Source: Clostridia bacterium (GTDB taxonomy: Bacteria > Bacillota > Clostridia > Oscillospirales > Acutalibacteraceae). From it: 57,624 nucleotides of DNA. The position numbers were made by a program, and so were the translations under genes. The notes under the pieces are model-generated. The model was not told the origin of the DNA and searched no databases. It saw only the letters and a program-made list of their open reading frames with translations. Positions within the stretch are counted from its first letter, which is position 1; every line of letters starts with the position of its first letter. The stretch spans positions 1 to 57,624 of the forward strand of contig JAFRHS010000036.1 of assembly GCA_017433225.1 (NCBI GenBank), read 5' to 3'. This document shows, piece after piece, positions 7,463-16,800 of this stretch.

Positions 7463-8830
7463 ATGGAAACTTTCAATGCAACCTTAGAGAGATTTTTCCA
7501 GCTCAAAGAACGCGGAACGAACGTGCGCACGGAAGTCGTCGCCGGTCTGACCACGTTCCTCGCCATGGCCTACATCCTGGCGGTCAACCCGAGCATCCTT
7601 GGTAACGTCATGGACGCGAACGGCGTCTTTGTCGCCACGGCACTCGCATCGGCACTCGCAACGTTCCTGATGGCATTCGTCGCGAACTATCCGATCGCCC
7701 TGTCCGCCGGCCTCGGCCTCAACGCTTACTTTGCCTTCACGGTCTGTCTCGGTGAACTGAAAGACGTCCCGGACCCCTGGACCATCGCTTTGACAGCGGT
7801 CTTTGTCGAGGGCTGTATCTTTATCCTGATGTCTTTCTTCAAGTTCCGTGAGAAGATCGTCAACGGCATCCCGCAGAACCTGAAGCTCGGCATCACCGCC
7901 GGTATCGGCCTCTTCATCACGATCATCGCACTGAAGGGCGCCGGCATCGTCATCGCGGATGAATCCACGCTCCTCGGCCTCGGTTCGTTCTCGAGCCCCG
8001 AAGTCGTTCTCTGCATCGTCGGGTTCATCGTCATCGCCATCCTGACCCACTTCGAGATCACCGGTGCCATCCTTATCGGCATCCTGATCACCTGGGCGCT
8101 CGGCATGATCGCGCAGCTCGCGGGCTGGTACGAAGGACTCAGCCTGTTCCCGACCTTCGCTGAAGGTCTGCACCTCGACGCCATCAAGAACACGGCGTTC
8201 CATCTGAACTTCGCATGGGCCGGCTCGCACATCGTCGAGTTCCTCGCCATCGTGCTGTCCTTCCTGTATGTCGACCTCTTCGACACCGTCGGTACGGTCG
8301 TCGGCGTCGCGGACCAGGCAGGCCTCCTCGATGAAGATGGCAATCTGCCCCGCGCAGGCGCTGTCCTCATGTCCGACGCGGTCGGCACCACGGCCGGTGC
8401 TCTGCTCGGTACGTCCACCGTCACTTCGTTCGTCGAGTCCAGCGCAGGTGTCGCTGCCGGCGGCAAGACGGGTCTGACCTCTGCCACCACCGGTACCATG
8501 TTCCTCATCGCGCTGTTCCTTGGCCCGATCTTCCTGGCCATCCCGACCTTCGCGACGTCCGCTGCCCTCCTTTACGTCGGCATGCTGATGATGTCTTCGG
8601 TCACCAAGATGAACTTCAGCGACGACATCGCGGACTCCGTCGGCGGTTTCATGGCAGTCGCCATGATGCCTCTGACCTACTCCATCGCCAACGGCATCAT
8701 GTTCGGGATCATGACCTGGGTCATCCTCAAAGTCTGCACCGGCAAGTCTCAGGAAGTCAGCCCCATCATGTGGGTCATCTTCGTGCTCTTCGCCCTGCGA
8801 ATACTGACACTGGTCACGAACTTCATGTAA
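7463..8830 (+). CDS. NCS2 family purine permease (AzgA/PbuG-like)
   Basis: A membrane transporter for adenine, guanine or hypoxanthine by family. The protein has 12-14 hydrophobic segments. It carries the AzgA-type signatures: VVAGLTTFLAMAYILAVNP at the N terminus, SAGLGLNAYFAFTVC in the first quarter, and GTSTVTSFVESSAGVAAGGK in the middle. About 455 residues is normal. The ATG at 7463 (METFNATL) is 11 nt from AGGAG; the ATG at 7454 is only 2 nt from it and so less likely. The gene has its own strong terminator and stands alone. The base transported cannot be decided from sequence. Confidence 0.88.
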   Translation: METFNATLERFFQLKERGTNVRTEVVAGLTTFLAMAYILAVNPSILGNVMDANGVFVATALASALATFLMAFVANYPIALSAGLGLNAYFAFTVCLGELKDVPDPWTIALTAVFVEGCIFILMSFFKFREKIVNGIPQNLKLGITAGIGLFITIIALKGAGIVIADESTLLGLGSFSSPEVVLCIVGFIVIAILTHFEITGAILIGILITWALGMIAQLAGWYEGLSLFPTFAEGLHLDAIKNTAFHLNFAWAGSHIVEFLAIVLSFLYVDLFDTVGTVVGVADQAGLLDEDGNLPRAGAVLMSDAVGTTAGALLGTSTVTSFVESSAGVAAGGKTGLTSATTGTMFLIALFLGPIFLAIPTFATSAALLYVGMLMMSSVTKMNFSDDIADSVGGFMAVAMMPLTYSIANGIMFGIMTWVILKVCTGKSQEVSPIMWVIFVLFALRILTLVTNFM

Positions 8831-8862
8831 CCGCGGCGAAACAACTGAATCGTCAAATATCC

Positions 8863-8893
8863 GGGAGCCGGTCGCAAGACCGGCTCTCTTTTG
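8863..8893 (+). terminator. Terminator of the purine permease gene
   Basis: Nine-bp perfect stem GAGCCGGTC / GACCGGCTC with a GCAA tetraloop, followed by TCTTTTGTTG. Confidence 0.88.
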
Positions 8894-8900
8894 TTGTGTC

Positions 8901-8957
8901 AACCCTTTCGATACAGAAAAAGAAAAGGGTTGCATTTATTGATAAAAAGACTATAAT
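8901..8957 (+). promoter_or_regulatory. Promoter with overlapping inverted repeat, upstream of the LeuA-like operon
   Basis: The -35 TTGCAT (8930-8935) and -10 TATAAT (8952-8957) are 16 bp apart. The -35 overlaps the right arm of an inverted repeat, AACCCTTT (8901-8908) and AAAGGGTT (8924-8931). A regulator bound there could activate or block polymerase. Confidence 0.65.
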
Positions 8958-8971
8958 AATGGCACTGTCGG

Positions 8972-9030
8972 TTTCCGGAAAACAAATTAAGCAAAAGAAT
9001 ATTTTGCACAATTTAATTTCCGGAACAAGG
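8972..9030 (+). promoter_or_regulatory. Long imperfect hairpin in the 5' leader
   Basis: CCGGAAA...AAATTAAGCAAAA pairs imperfectly with TTTTGC...AATTTAATTTCCGG across a small loop. It lies wholly in the predicted untranslated leader, between the -10 element and the AAGGAGC ribosome binding site. I do not recognise a riboswitch class. Confidence 0.4.
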
Positions 9031-9072
9031 CAAAACAGGACAAAACACGCTATAGAACAAGGAGCAAACACT

Positions 9073-10482
9073 ATGAATACCATCAAGATCATTGACATGT
9101 CGCTGAGAGAACCCGGCCAGCGCAAGGCAGCCAGTATGTCGTTCAAGGAGAAACTGGAAGTTGCCAGGACCCTTGACCGCCTGAAACTGGACACGATCGA
9201 ATTGCCTGCGATCGGTGCCGCGAAAGCGGACCAGCTCTCCAACAAGACCATCGCCTCGATGGTCAGCACCGCTCTGTCCGCCGCCGTCGAGATCGGCTGC
9301 GGTATGGTCGAGGAGACCTGGGAGAGCATCCGCACCGCCCGTCATCCTCAGCTAAACCTCCTTGTTCCTGTTTCCACCGTGCAGATGGAGTACACCTGCC
9401 ATAAAAAAGCCCCTGCCATGCTGGAACTCATCCAGGATCAGGTCAAACTCTGCCGCTTCTTCTGCGAGAACGTCGAGTTCTCCGCTGTCGATGCCACCCG
9501 TGCCGAGACCGACTTCCTCTATGAAGCCGTGAAGACCGCTGTCGCCGCCGGCGCCAACCGCGTCACCCTGTGCGACTCCGCCGGCATCTTCCTGCCGGAC
9601 GAGTTCGCGGCCTTCGTGACCGGACTCAAAGAGAACGTTCCCGAGATGGAGAACGTCGAACTCTATGTCCAGGTCTCCGACGAGATGGGCATGGGCATCG
9701 CCTGCGCGGCAGCCGCCCTCTCCGCCGGCGCGAACGGTGTCAAGTGCACCGCGGTCCCGGCCGGTTACCCGACGCTCGACCAGGTCGCGACGCTCGTTCA
9801 AAAGAAAGGCGCCGACATGGACATCGCAGCGTCTCTGAAGACCACCGACCTGCAGCGGACCATTTCGCAGCTGAGCCGCATCCTCGCACCGGTCGAGGAG
9901 TCCGAGTCGAGCTTCCGCGATGTCGCCCTCGGCGACGTCGCCGGAGTCACCCTCGACGCCAACGACACGATCACCGACGTCATCGCGGTCGTTCAGCAGA
10001 TGGGCTATGACCTCTCCGAAGAGGACAACGCCAAAGTCTACGAGGCGTTCCTGCGTGTCGCCAACAAAAAACATTTTGTCGGCACCCGTGAGCTGGATGC
10101 GATCATCGCCTCCACTGCCATGCAGGTCCCGACGAGCTTCCGCATTGACAACTACGTCATCAACTCCGGCAACGTCATCACCGCGACCGCGAACCTTCTC
10201 CTCGAGAAGGACGGCGAGAAACTCCGCGGCGTCGGCGTCGGCGACGGCCCCATCGATGCCGCGTTCGATGCCATCGAACAGATCATCGGCCACCACTATG
10301 AGCTCGACGACTTCCAGATCCAGACCGTGACGGAAGGCCGTGACGCCATGGGTTCCGCCCTCGTCAAACTCCGCGCCGACGGCAAAGTCTACTCCGGCAG
10401 CGGCATCTCCACCGACATCATCGGCGCGTCCATCCGCGCATATATCAGCGCTCTGAACAAGATCGTCTACGACGAAGCGTAA
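9073..10482 (+). CDS. LeuA/homocitrate-synthase-like protein lacking the metal-binding histidines
   Basis: A 469-residue protein built like 2-isopropylmalate synthase: an HMGL-type barrel (about residues 1-270), a linker, and a LeuA-type C-terminal regulatory domain (about 350-469, with GVGVGDGPIDAAFDAI). The usual catalytic opening RDGEQ is changed to REPGQ (R12, E13). The HxHND motif that holds the metal in this family reads VQVSD (V199-D203), so both histidines are valine. Normal LeuA catalysis is therefore doubtful. The ATG at 9073 follows AAGGAGC by 9 nt. It is the first gene of an operon with the barrel-ligase fusion 18 bp downstream. Function unknown. Confidence 0.8.
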   Translation: MNTIKIIDMSLREPGQRKAASMSFKEKLEVARTLDRLKLDTIELPAIGAAKADQLSNKTIASMVSTALSAAVEIGCGMVEETWESIRTARHPQLNLLVPVSTVQMEYTCHKKAPAMLELIQDQVKLCRFFCENVEFSAVDATRAETDFLYEAVKTAVAAGANRVTLCDSAGIFLPDEFAAFVTGLKENVPEMENVELYVQVSDEMGMGIACAAAALSAGANGVKCTAVPAGYPTLDQVATLVQKKGADMDIAASLKTTDLQRTISQLSRILAPVEESESSFRDVALGDVAGVTLDANDTITDVIAVVQQMGYDLSEEDNAKVYEAFLRVANKKHFVGTRELDAIIASTAMQVPTSFRIDNYVINSGNVITATANLLLEKDGEKLRGVGVGDGPIDAAFDAIEQIIGHHYELDDFQIQTVTEGRDAMGSALVKLRADGKVYSGSGISTDIIGASIRAYISALNKIVYDEA

Positions 10483-10500
10483 GGAGGGCCATACAGCACT

Positions 10501-13002
10501 ATGAAACTTTCTTTTTCCATCCAGAACTGGGATGGCATCGAGTGGCAGGAATTCTGCGACGTCGCGAAAGACACCAGAATGAAAGGTGTCGAGATGTACG
10601 ATCTCGAGTCTCCCATCTTCCAGGGCAAGTCGACCCCGACGAACCCCGAATACGCGTCGGCCACCCGCCGGCAGCTGCAGAATGCCGAACTGAGCATCCC
10701 CTGCATCGACACGGTCAAAGACTTTACGTCCGAAGACTTTCTCGCCGAGTTCACGGAGGCCATGGAGGTCGCCGTCAACCTCGGTATCCCGTCCATCAGC
10801 GTCCATACGACCTGTGAAGACCACGACACCTGCGTCGAAGCGCTCACCATCCTCATGGAGATGTCCGAGGGCTTCCCGATCACCATCCTCGTCGAGACCA
10901 TCGGAACCTACGCGGACACCGCGCTTCTGAGAGAACTGCTCAACGAGTTCGCCGATGACCAGGAACTGGCCGCCGACTGGAACATGTACGCCACCTGCGC
11001 GGAGGCGGACGAAGACCCCGAGACCTCCATCACGAACCTCGGCGCCTACGTGCACCACGTCCACATCCACGACTACAGCAAGGCGGGGGACACCATCCGT
11101 CCCGAACTCATTGGCGAGGGCGAACTGCCCCTCAAGGAGCTCATGAACGCGCTGCGTTCCGTCAACTACGACGGATTCATCTCCCTGCAGTGGGACCCCG
11201 CGTGGATCGAGGGCATCGATGACATCGAGATCATCCTGACCCATTTCCACAGCTGCATGCGCCGGTACCGTCCGACCCGCTACAATCTCAAACACCTGCA
11301 GTGGAACAAGTCCCACACCGGTAAATATGTCTGGGAGAAGGAGAAGCTCATCGACAAGACCTTCCCCGAAGTCCTCGACAAGATGGTCGAGGAGTTCCCG
11401 GACCAGACCGCCATCAAGTTCACGACGCTCGACTACACGAGAACGTACTCCCAGTTCCGGGACGACGTCGACGAGTTCGCGAGAGCGCTCGTGTCCCTCG
11501 GCGTGCGCGCCGGCAGCAAGGTCACCATCTGGGCCACCAACGTCCCGGCCTGGTTCCTGACCTTCTGGGCCGCCACGAAGATCGGCGCGGTCCTCGTCAC
11601 CATGAACACCGCTTACAAGATCCACGAAGCGGAGTACCTGCTCCGTCAGTCGGACACCCATACGCTCGTCATGATCGACGGCTACCGGGACTCCAACTAC
11701 GTGGAAATCATGAATGAACTGTGCCCCGAGTTGAAGGACAACAAACCGGGCCAGCCGATGCACGCGAAACGCCTGCCGTTCCTGCGCAACGTCATCACGG
11801 TCGGCTTCCGGATGCCCGGCGCTCTGACCTGGGAAGAGTCCCTCGAGTACGCGGACCAGACCCCCATCGAGGAGATCCGCCGCATGCAGGCCGCCGTCGA
11901 CGTCAACGACGTCTGCAACATGCAGTACACGTCCGGCACCACGGGCTTCCCGAAGGGCGTCATGCTGACCCACTACAACATCGTCAACGACGGCAAGACC
12001 ATCGGCGACGGCATGGACCTCTCGACCGCGGACCGCATGATGATCCAGGTCCCCATGTTCCACTGCTTCGGCATGGTCCTCGCCATGACGGCGACCATGA
12101 CCCACGGCGGCACCATCCTGCCCATCCCGTACTTCTCGCCGAAGTCGTCCCTCGCCTGCATCAACAATGAACACATCACCGCCTTCCACGGCGTCCCGAC
12201 TATGTTCATCGCCATGCTGGCCCATGACGACTTCCCGAAGACCGACTTCTCCTACATGCGCACCGGCATCATGGCGGGCTCGCCCTGCCCGGTCGCCGTC
12301 ATGAAGGACGTCGTCGAGAAGATGAATATGAAAGAGATCGTCATCGTCTACGGCCAGACCGAAGCGTCCCCCGGATGCACCATGAGCCGGACGACCGATC
12401 CTCTGGAGGTCCGCGTCAACACCGTCGGCTCGGCGTTCCCCGGCGTCGAGTGCAAGATCGTCGACCCGGAGACCGGAGAGGACTGCCCGGACGAAGTCAT
12501 CGGCGAATTCGTCGCCCGCGGCTACAACATCATGAAGGGCTATTACAAGATGCCCAAAGCCACGGCGGCCGCCATCGACAAGGACGGCTGGCTCCACACC
12601 GGCGACCTTGCCTGCCGGACCCCGGAAGGCAACTACCGCATCACCGGCCGCCTCAAGGACATGATCATCCGCGGCGGTGAGAACATCTACCCGAAAGAGA
12701 TCGAAGAATTCATCTATACCCATCCGAAAGTCTCCGACGTCCAGGTCATCGGCGTTCCCGACAAGGGCCTCGGCGAAGAGATCATGGCCTGCATCATCCT
12801 CAAAGAGGGCGAGACCATGACGGAGCAGGAGATGAAACAGTTCGTTCTGGACCACATGGCGAAACACAAAGTGCCGAAGTACATCGACTTCGTCGACAGC
12901 TTCCCGATGAACGACGCCGGCAAGATCCAGAAATTCAAAATGCGGGAAGAGGCCATCGAGAAGCTCGGCCTTCAGGCGGACGCTTCCATCGAGACGGCGT
13001 AA
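10501..13002 (+). CDS. Fusion of xylose-isomerase-like TIM barrel and AMP-forming acyl-CoA synthetase
   Basis: One reading frame of 833 residues carries two enzymes. Residues 1-265 form an IolE/IolI-type sugar isomerase/epimerase barrel. Three of its usual metal ligands are plausible (E132 in VETIG, D159 in AADWN, H188 or H190 in VHIHD), but the last glutamate is replaced by Q230 (ISLQWD). Residues 285-833 are an acyl-CoA synthetase with YTSGTTGFPKGVMLTH near 475, YGQTEASPG near 620, HTGDLA, GRLKDMIIRGGENIYPKEIE near 716-735 and the C-terminal lysine region (DAGKIQKFKMR). Such ligases make acyl-CoA through an acyl-AMP. The fusion suggests the barrel's product feeds the ligase; that is inference. 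Neighbours are the LeuA-like gene and an amidohydrolase. Confidence 0.85.
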   Translation: MKLSFSIQNWDGIEWQEFCDVAKDTRMKGVEMYDLESPIFQGKSTPTNPEYASATRRQLQNAELSIPCIDTVKDFTSEDFLAEFTEAMEVAVNLGIPSISVHTTCEDHDTCVEALTILMEMSEGFPITILVETIGTYADTALLRELLNEFADDQELAADWNMYATCAEADEDPETSITNLGAYVHHVHIHDYSKAGDTIRPELIGEGELPLKELMNALRSVNYDGFISLQWDPAWIEGIDDIEIILTHFHSCMRRYRPTRYNLKHLQWNKSHTGKYVWEKEKLIDKTFPEVLDKMVEEFPDQTAIKFTTLDYTRTYSQFRDDVDEFARALVSLGVRAGSKVTIWATNVPAWFLTFWAATKIGAVLVTMNTAYKIHEAEYLLRQSDTHTLVMIDGYRDSNYVEIMNELCPELKDNKPGQPMHAKRLPFLRNVITVGFRMPGALTWEESLEYADQTPIEEIRRMQAAVDVNDVCNMQYTSGTTGFPKGVMLTHYNIVNDGKTIGDGMDLSTADRMMIQVPMFHCFGMVLAMTATMTHGGTILPIPYFSPKSSLACINNEHITAFHGVPTMFIAMLAHDDFPKTDFSYMRTGIMAGSPCPVAVMKDVVEKMNMKEIVIVYGQTEASPGCTMSRTTDPLEVRVNTVGSAFPGVECKIVDPETGEDCPDEVIGEFVARGYNIMKGYYKMPKATAAAIDKDGWLHTGDLACRTPEGNYRITGRLKDMIIRGGENIYPKEIEEFIYTHPKVSDVQVIGVPDKGLGEEIMACIILKEGETMTEQEMKQFVLDHMAKHKVPKYIDFVDSFPMNDAGKIQKFKMREEAIEKLGLQADASIETA

Positions 13003-13028
13003 ATCGCCCCATAGAAAGAGAACGACAC

Positions 13029-13844
13029 ATGAAACATCTGATCGACGCGCACTGCCACATCTACCCAGACCCCATTGCCCGGAAGGCGGTCGGGGGCATC
13101 AGCCACTTCTACGGCGACCTGCCCTTTGACACCTACGACGGCACACAGCACCGGCTGGTGGAGAGCGCGAGCGCGGCGGGCGTGGAGCACAACATCGTCT
13201 TTTCGGTGGCGACGACCCCGCACCAGGTGCACAGCATCAACACGTACATCGCGAACGAACAGCTTGCTTCCGGCGGGCGATTCACGGGTCTCGGCACCTT
13301 ACACCTCGACTCGGAAGACCAGGAGGCGGACCTCGATGAGATCGAGGCGCTCGGCCTCCACGGCGTCAAGCTGCACCCGGACATCCAGGGCTTCCGGATC
13401 GATGAACCGCGGGCCATGGAGATCTTCGCCATGTGTGAAGACCGCGGCCTGCCCATCTACGTCCATACGGGCGACAAGCGATACGACAACTCCAACCCGA
13501 ACCGCGTGAAGAACGTGCTGGAGGCCTTCCCGAAACTGAAATTCGTCGGCCCCCATCTCGGCGGCTGGAGCGTCTGGGAAGAGGCGGCGAAAGTGCTGCC
13601 GAAGTACGACAACATCATTGTCGACACGTCCTCGTCCTTCTATGAGCTGGACCTCGACACGGCGCGGGACATCATCCGTGCGTACGGGTCGGAGCGGGTC
13701 ATGTTCGGGACGGACTACCCCATGTGGCCGGTCACGAAAGAACTGGAATGCATGGAGGCCCTCGGCCTCACGGACGAGGAATACGAAAACATCTACTGGA
13801 GGACCTGCGCGAACCTGTTCGGCATCCGGTTCCCGGAAGACTGA
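13029..13844 (+). CDS. Amidohydrolase family 2 (metal-dependent hydrolase or decarboxylase)
   Basis: A 271-residue TIM-barrel protein of the amidohydrolase-related family. The metal-site motifs are visible: DAHCHIYP at residues 6-13, GVKLHPDIQGF in the middle, VHTGD, then FVGPHLGGW and FGTDYPMWP near the end. Members are hydrolases or non-oxidative decarboxylases acting on cyclic or aromatic acids. It lies 26 bp after the barrel-ligase fusion and 22 bp before PFOR, so it is part of the same transcription unit. Its substrate probably belongs to the same unknown pathway. Confidence 0.85.
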   Translation: MKHLIDAHCHIYPDPIARKAVGGISHFYGDLPFDTYDGTQHRLVESASAAGVEHNIVFSVATTPHQVHSINTYIANEQLASGGRFTGLGTLHLDSEDQEADLDEIEALGLHGVKLHPDIQGFRIDEPRAMEIFAMCEDRGLPIYVHTGDKRYDNSNPNRVKNVLEAFPKLKFVGPHLGGWSVWEEAAKVLPKYDNIIVDTSSSFYELDLDTARDIIRAYGSERVMFGTDYPMWPVTKELECMEALGLTDEEYENIYWRTCANLFGIRFPED

Positions 13845-13866
13845 TATCTAGGAGAGTACACACGAA

Positions 13867-16800
13867 ATGTCTAGCAAGAAAACCTTTGTGACAGTGGACG
13901 GTAACGAGGCTGCGGCGTACATCGCCTACGCCTTTTCGGAAGTTGCCGCGATCTATCCCATCACTCCGTCATCGCCGATGGCGGGGAAGACCGACGTCTG
14001 GTCGGCCAAGGGGAAACTCAACATGTTCGGGCAGACGGTCCGCCTCGTGGAAATGCAGGCGGAGTCCGGCGCCATCGCCGCGGTCCACGGCGCGGCCGAG
14101 ACCGGCGCGCTGGCCACGAGCTTCACGTCTTCCCAGGGGCTGATGCTGATGATCCCGACCATGCACCGCATCTCCGGCGAACGGCACCCCGCCGTCCTGC
14201 ACGTGGCGGCCCGTACGGTCGGCACGCACGCGCTGTCCATTTTCGGCGACCACTCGGACATCTACAACTGCCGGCAGACCGGCTGGGGCATGATCGCCAC
14301 CAGCTCGGTCCAGGAGGTCATGGACCTCGCCGCGGTCGCGCACCTGTCCGCCATCAAGGCGAGAGTGCCCTTCATGCACTTCTTTGACGGGTTCCGCACG
14401 TCTCACGAGATCGCGAAAGTCGAGCAGATGGATTACGCCGACCTCGCGAAACTCGTCGACTACGACGCGCTGGACGCCTTCCGCGCCCACGCCCTGAACC
14501 CCGAGCACCCGATGCTCCGGGCCACGGTCCAGAACCCCGACATCTTCTTCCAGGTCCGCGAGGCCAACAACACGGACTACGCGGAGCTGCCGGACGTGGT
14601 CGAGGACTACATGGCGGAGATCTCGAAGATCACCGGCCGTGAGTACCACATCTTCAACTACTACGGCGCGCCGGACGCGGAGCGGGTCATCGTGGCCATG
14701 GGCTCCGTCTCCACCTGTATCGAAGAGGTCGTCGACCACCTGACCGCCAAGGGCGAGAAGGTCGGCTTCCTGCAGGTGCACCTGTACCGGCCGTTCGACA
14801 TTTCAAGGTTCATCGCCGCCATCCCCGAGACCTGCAAAGCCATCGCGGTCCTTGACCGGACCAAGGAGATGGGTTCCACCGGAGACCCGCTGTACCTCGA
14901 CGTCTGCGCCGCTCTTCGCGGCCGCGCGGACCTGAAGGTCGTCGGCGGCCGGTACGGTCTCTCGTCCAAAGATACGACCCCGGCGCAGATCGCCGCGGTC
15001 TACACGAATCTCGCCAAAGAGGAACCCCTGAACAGCTTCACCATCGGCATCGTGGACGACGTCACGCACCTGTCCCTGCCGGAGGAGGGCCCGCTCTACT
15101 TCAATGAGGGCGGCGTCGTCAGCTGCAAGTTCTGGGGCCTCGGCGGTGACGGCACCGTCGGCGCGAACCACGACACGGTCGCCATCATCAACGACCACAC
15201 GCCGAAGTACGCGCAGGCCTACTTCGAGTACGACGCGAAGAAGAGCTTCGGCATCACCAAGAGCCATCTCCGCTTTGGCGATGTACCCATCCGCTCTTCC
15301 TATTTCGTCAAACAGGGCGACTTCGTCGCCTGCCACAGCCCCACATACATGGAGCAGTTCGACATCGCCGAGGAAGTGAAGCCCGGCGGCACGCTGCTCA
15401 TCAATACGCCCTGGACCTTCGAGGAACTCGACGAGCACCTGCCCGCTCATGAGAAACGGGAGATCGCCCGCCGCGGGCTGAACGTCTATACGATCGACGC
15501 GCAGTCCATCGCCAGAGACCTCGGCCTCGGCTCCCACTACAACACGGTCCTGCAGTCCGCGTTCTTCAAACTGATGCCGGTCATCCCGGTCGACGAAGCC
15601 GTCGGCTACATGAAGGATGCCGCGTCGAAACGCTACTTCGCGAAAGGCGAAGACGTCGTCAACAAGAACCTCGCTGCCATCGACGCGGGCCAGAATGCTC
15701 TGGTCAAAGTCGACGTGCCGGCGGAATGGGCCGACGCGGAAGACGCGCCCGCTGTCGAGCGGGACGTCCCGAAAGTCGTCCGCGACATCCTGGACCCGGT
15801 CAACGCCCAGAAGGGCGACGACCTGCCGGTCAGCATGTTCGAAGACTACAAGGACGGCGTCATGGATATGGGCATGACCGCGTTCGAGAAGCGCGGCATC
15901 GCGACCTTCGTTCCCGAGTGGGACCCGGAGAAATGTCTCCAGTGCAACAAGTGCGCCTATGTCTGCCCGCACGCGGTCATCCGCCCGTATCTTCTGAACG
16001 CCGATGAGGTCGAGGGCGCTCCGGCGGGCTTCCAGATGACTCCCGCCAAGGGCAAACAAGCCGCCGGCCTTCAGTACAGCCTGCAGATCTCGAACCTCGA
16101 CTGCACCGGCTGCGGCTCCTGCGCGAACGTCTGTCCCGCGAAGCCGGAGAAGGCGCTCACCATGGTCCCGGTCGAATTCTCTGCCGAGAATTCCGACGGC
16201 TGGGAGTATGCGCTGAAGCTCTCCGACAAGGGCGACGTCTTCGACCCCTACACCGTCAAGGGCAGCCAGTTCCGGCAGCCCCTCCTCGAGTTCTCGGCAG
16301 CCTGTGCCGGCTGCGGCGAGACCCCTTACGCGAAACTCCTCACGCAGCTCTACGGCGACCGCGTCTTCTGGGCGAACGCCACCGGCTGCTCCCAGGCCTG
16401 GGGCTCGGCCATGCCGGGCATCCCGTACACCGTCAACCGCGACGGCCACGGTCCCGCCTGGACGAACTCGCTCTTTGAAAACAACGCGGAATTCTCGCTC
16501 GGCATGGTCCTCTCCATCCAACAGCAGCGCGCGGCGGAAAAGGCCCGCGTCGAGGCGTTCCGCGAGACCTGCACGGATGACACCGTGAATGCGGCCATCG
16601 ACCGGTGGCTCGAGACCTACGACGACTTCGACGCCTCGAAGCCGGCCTCCGAAGCGCTCGTCGCCGCACTGGAAACCATCGCGTCTTCCGGCAGCGCGTC
16701 CGCGGACGACAAGTCTGCAGCCGGGACCATCCTCCGCTATAAAGACCAGCTCTCGAAGAAGACCTTCTGGATGTTCGGCGGCGACGGCTGGGCCTACGAT

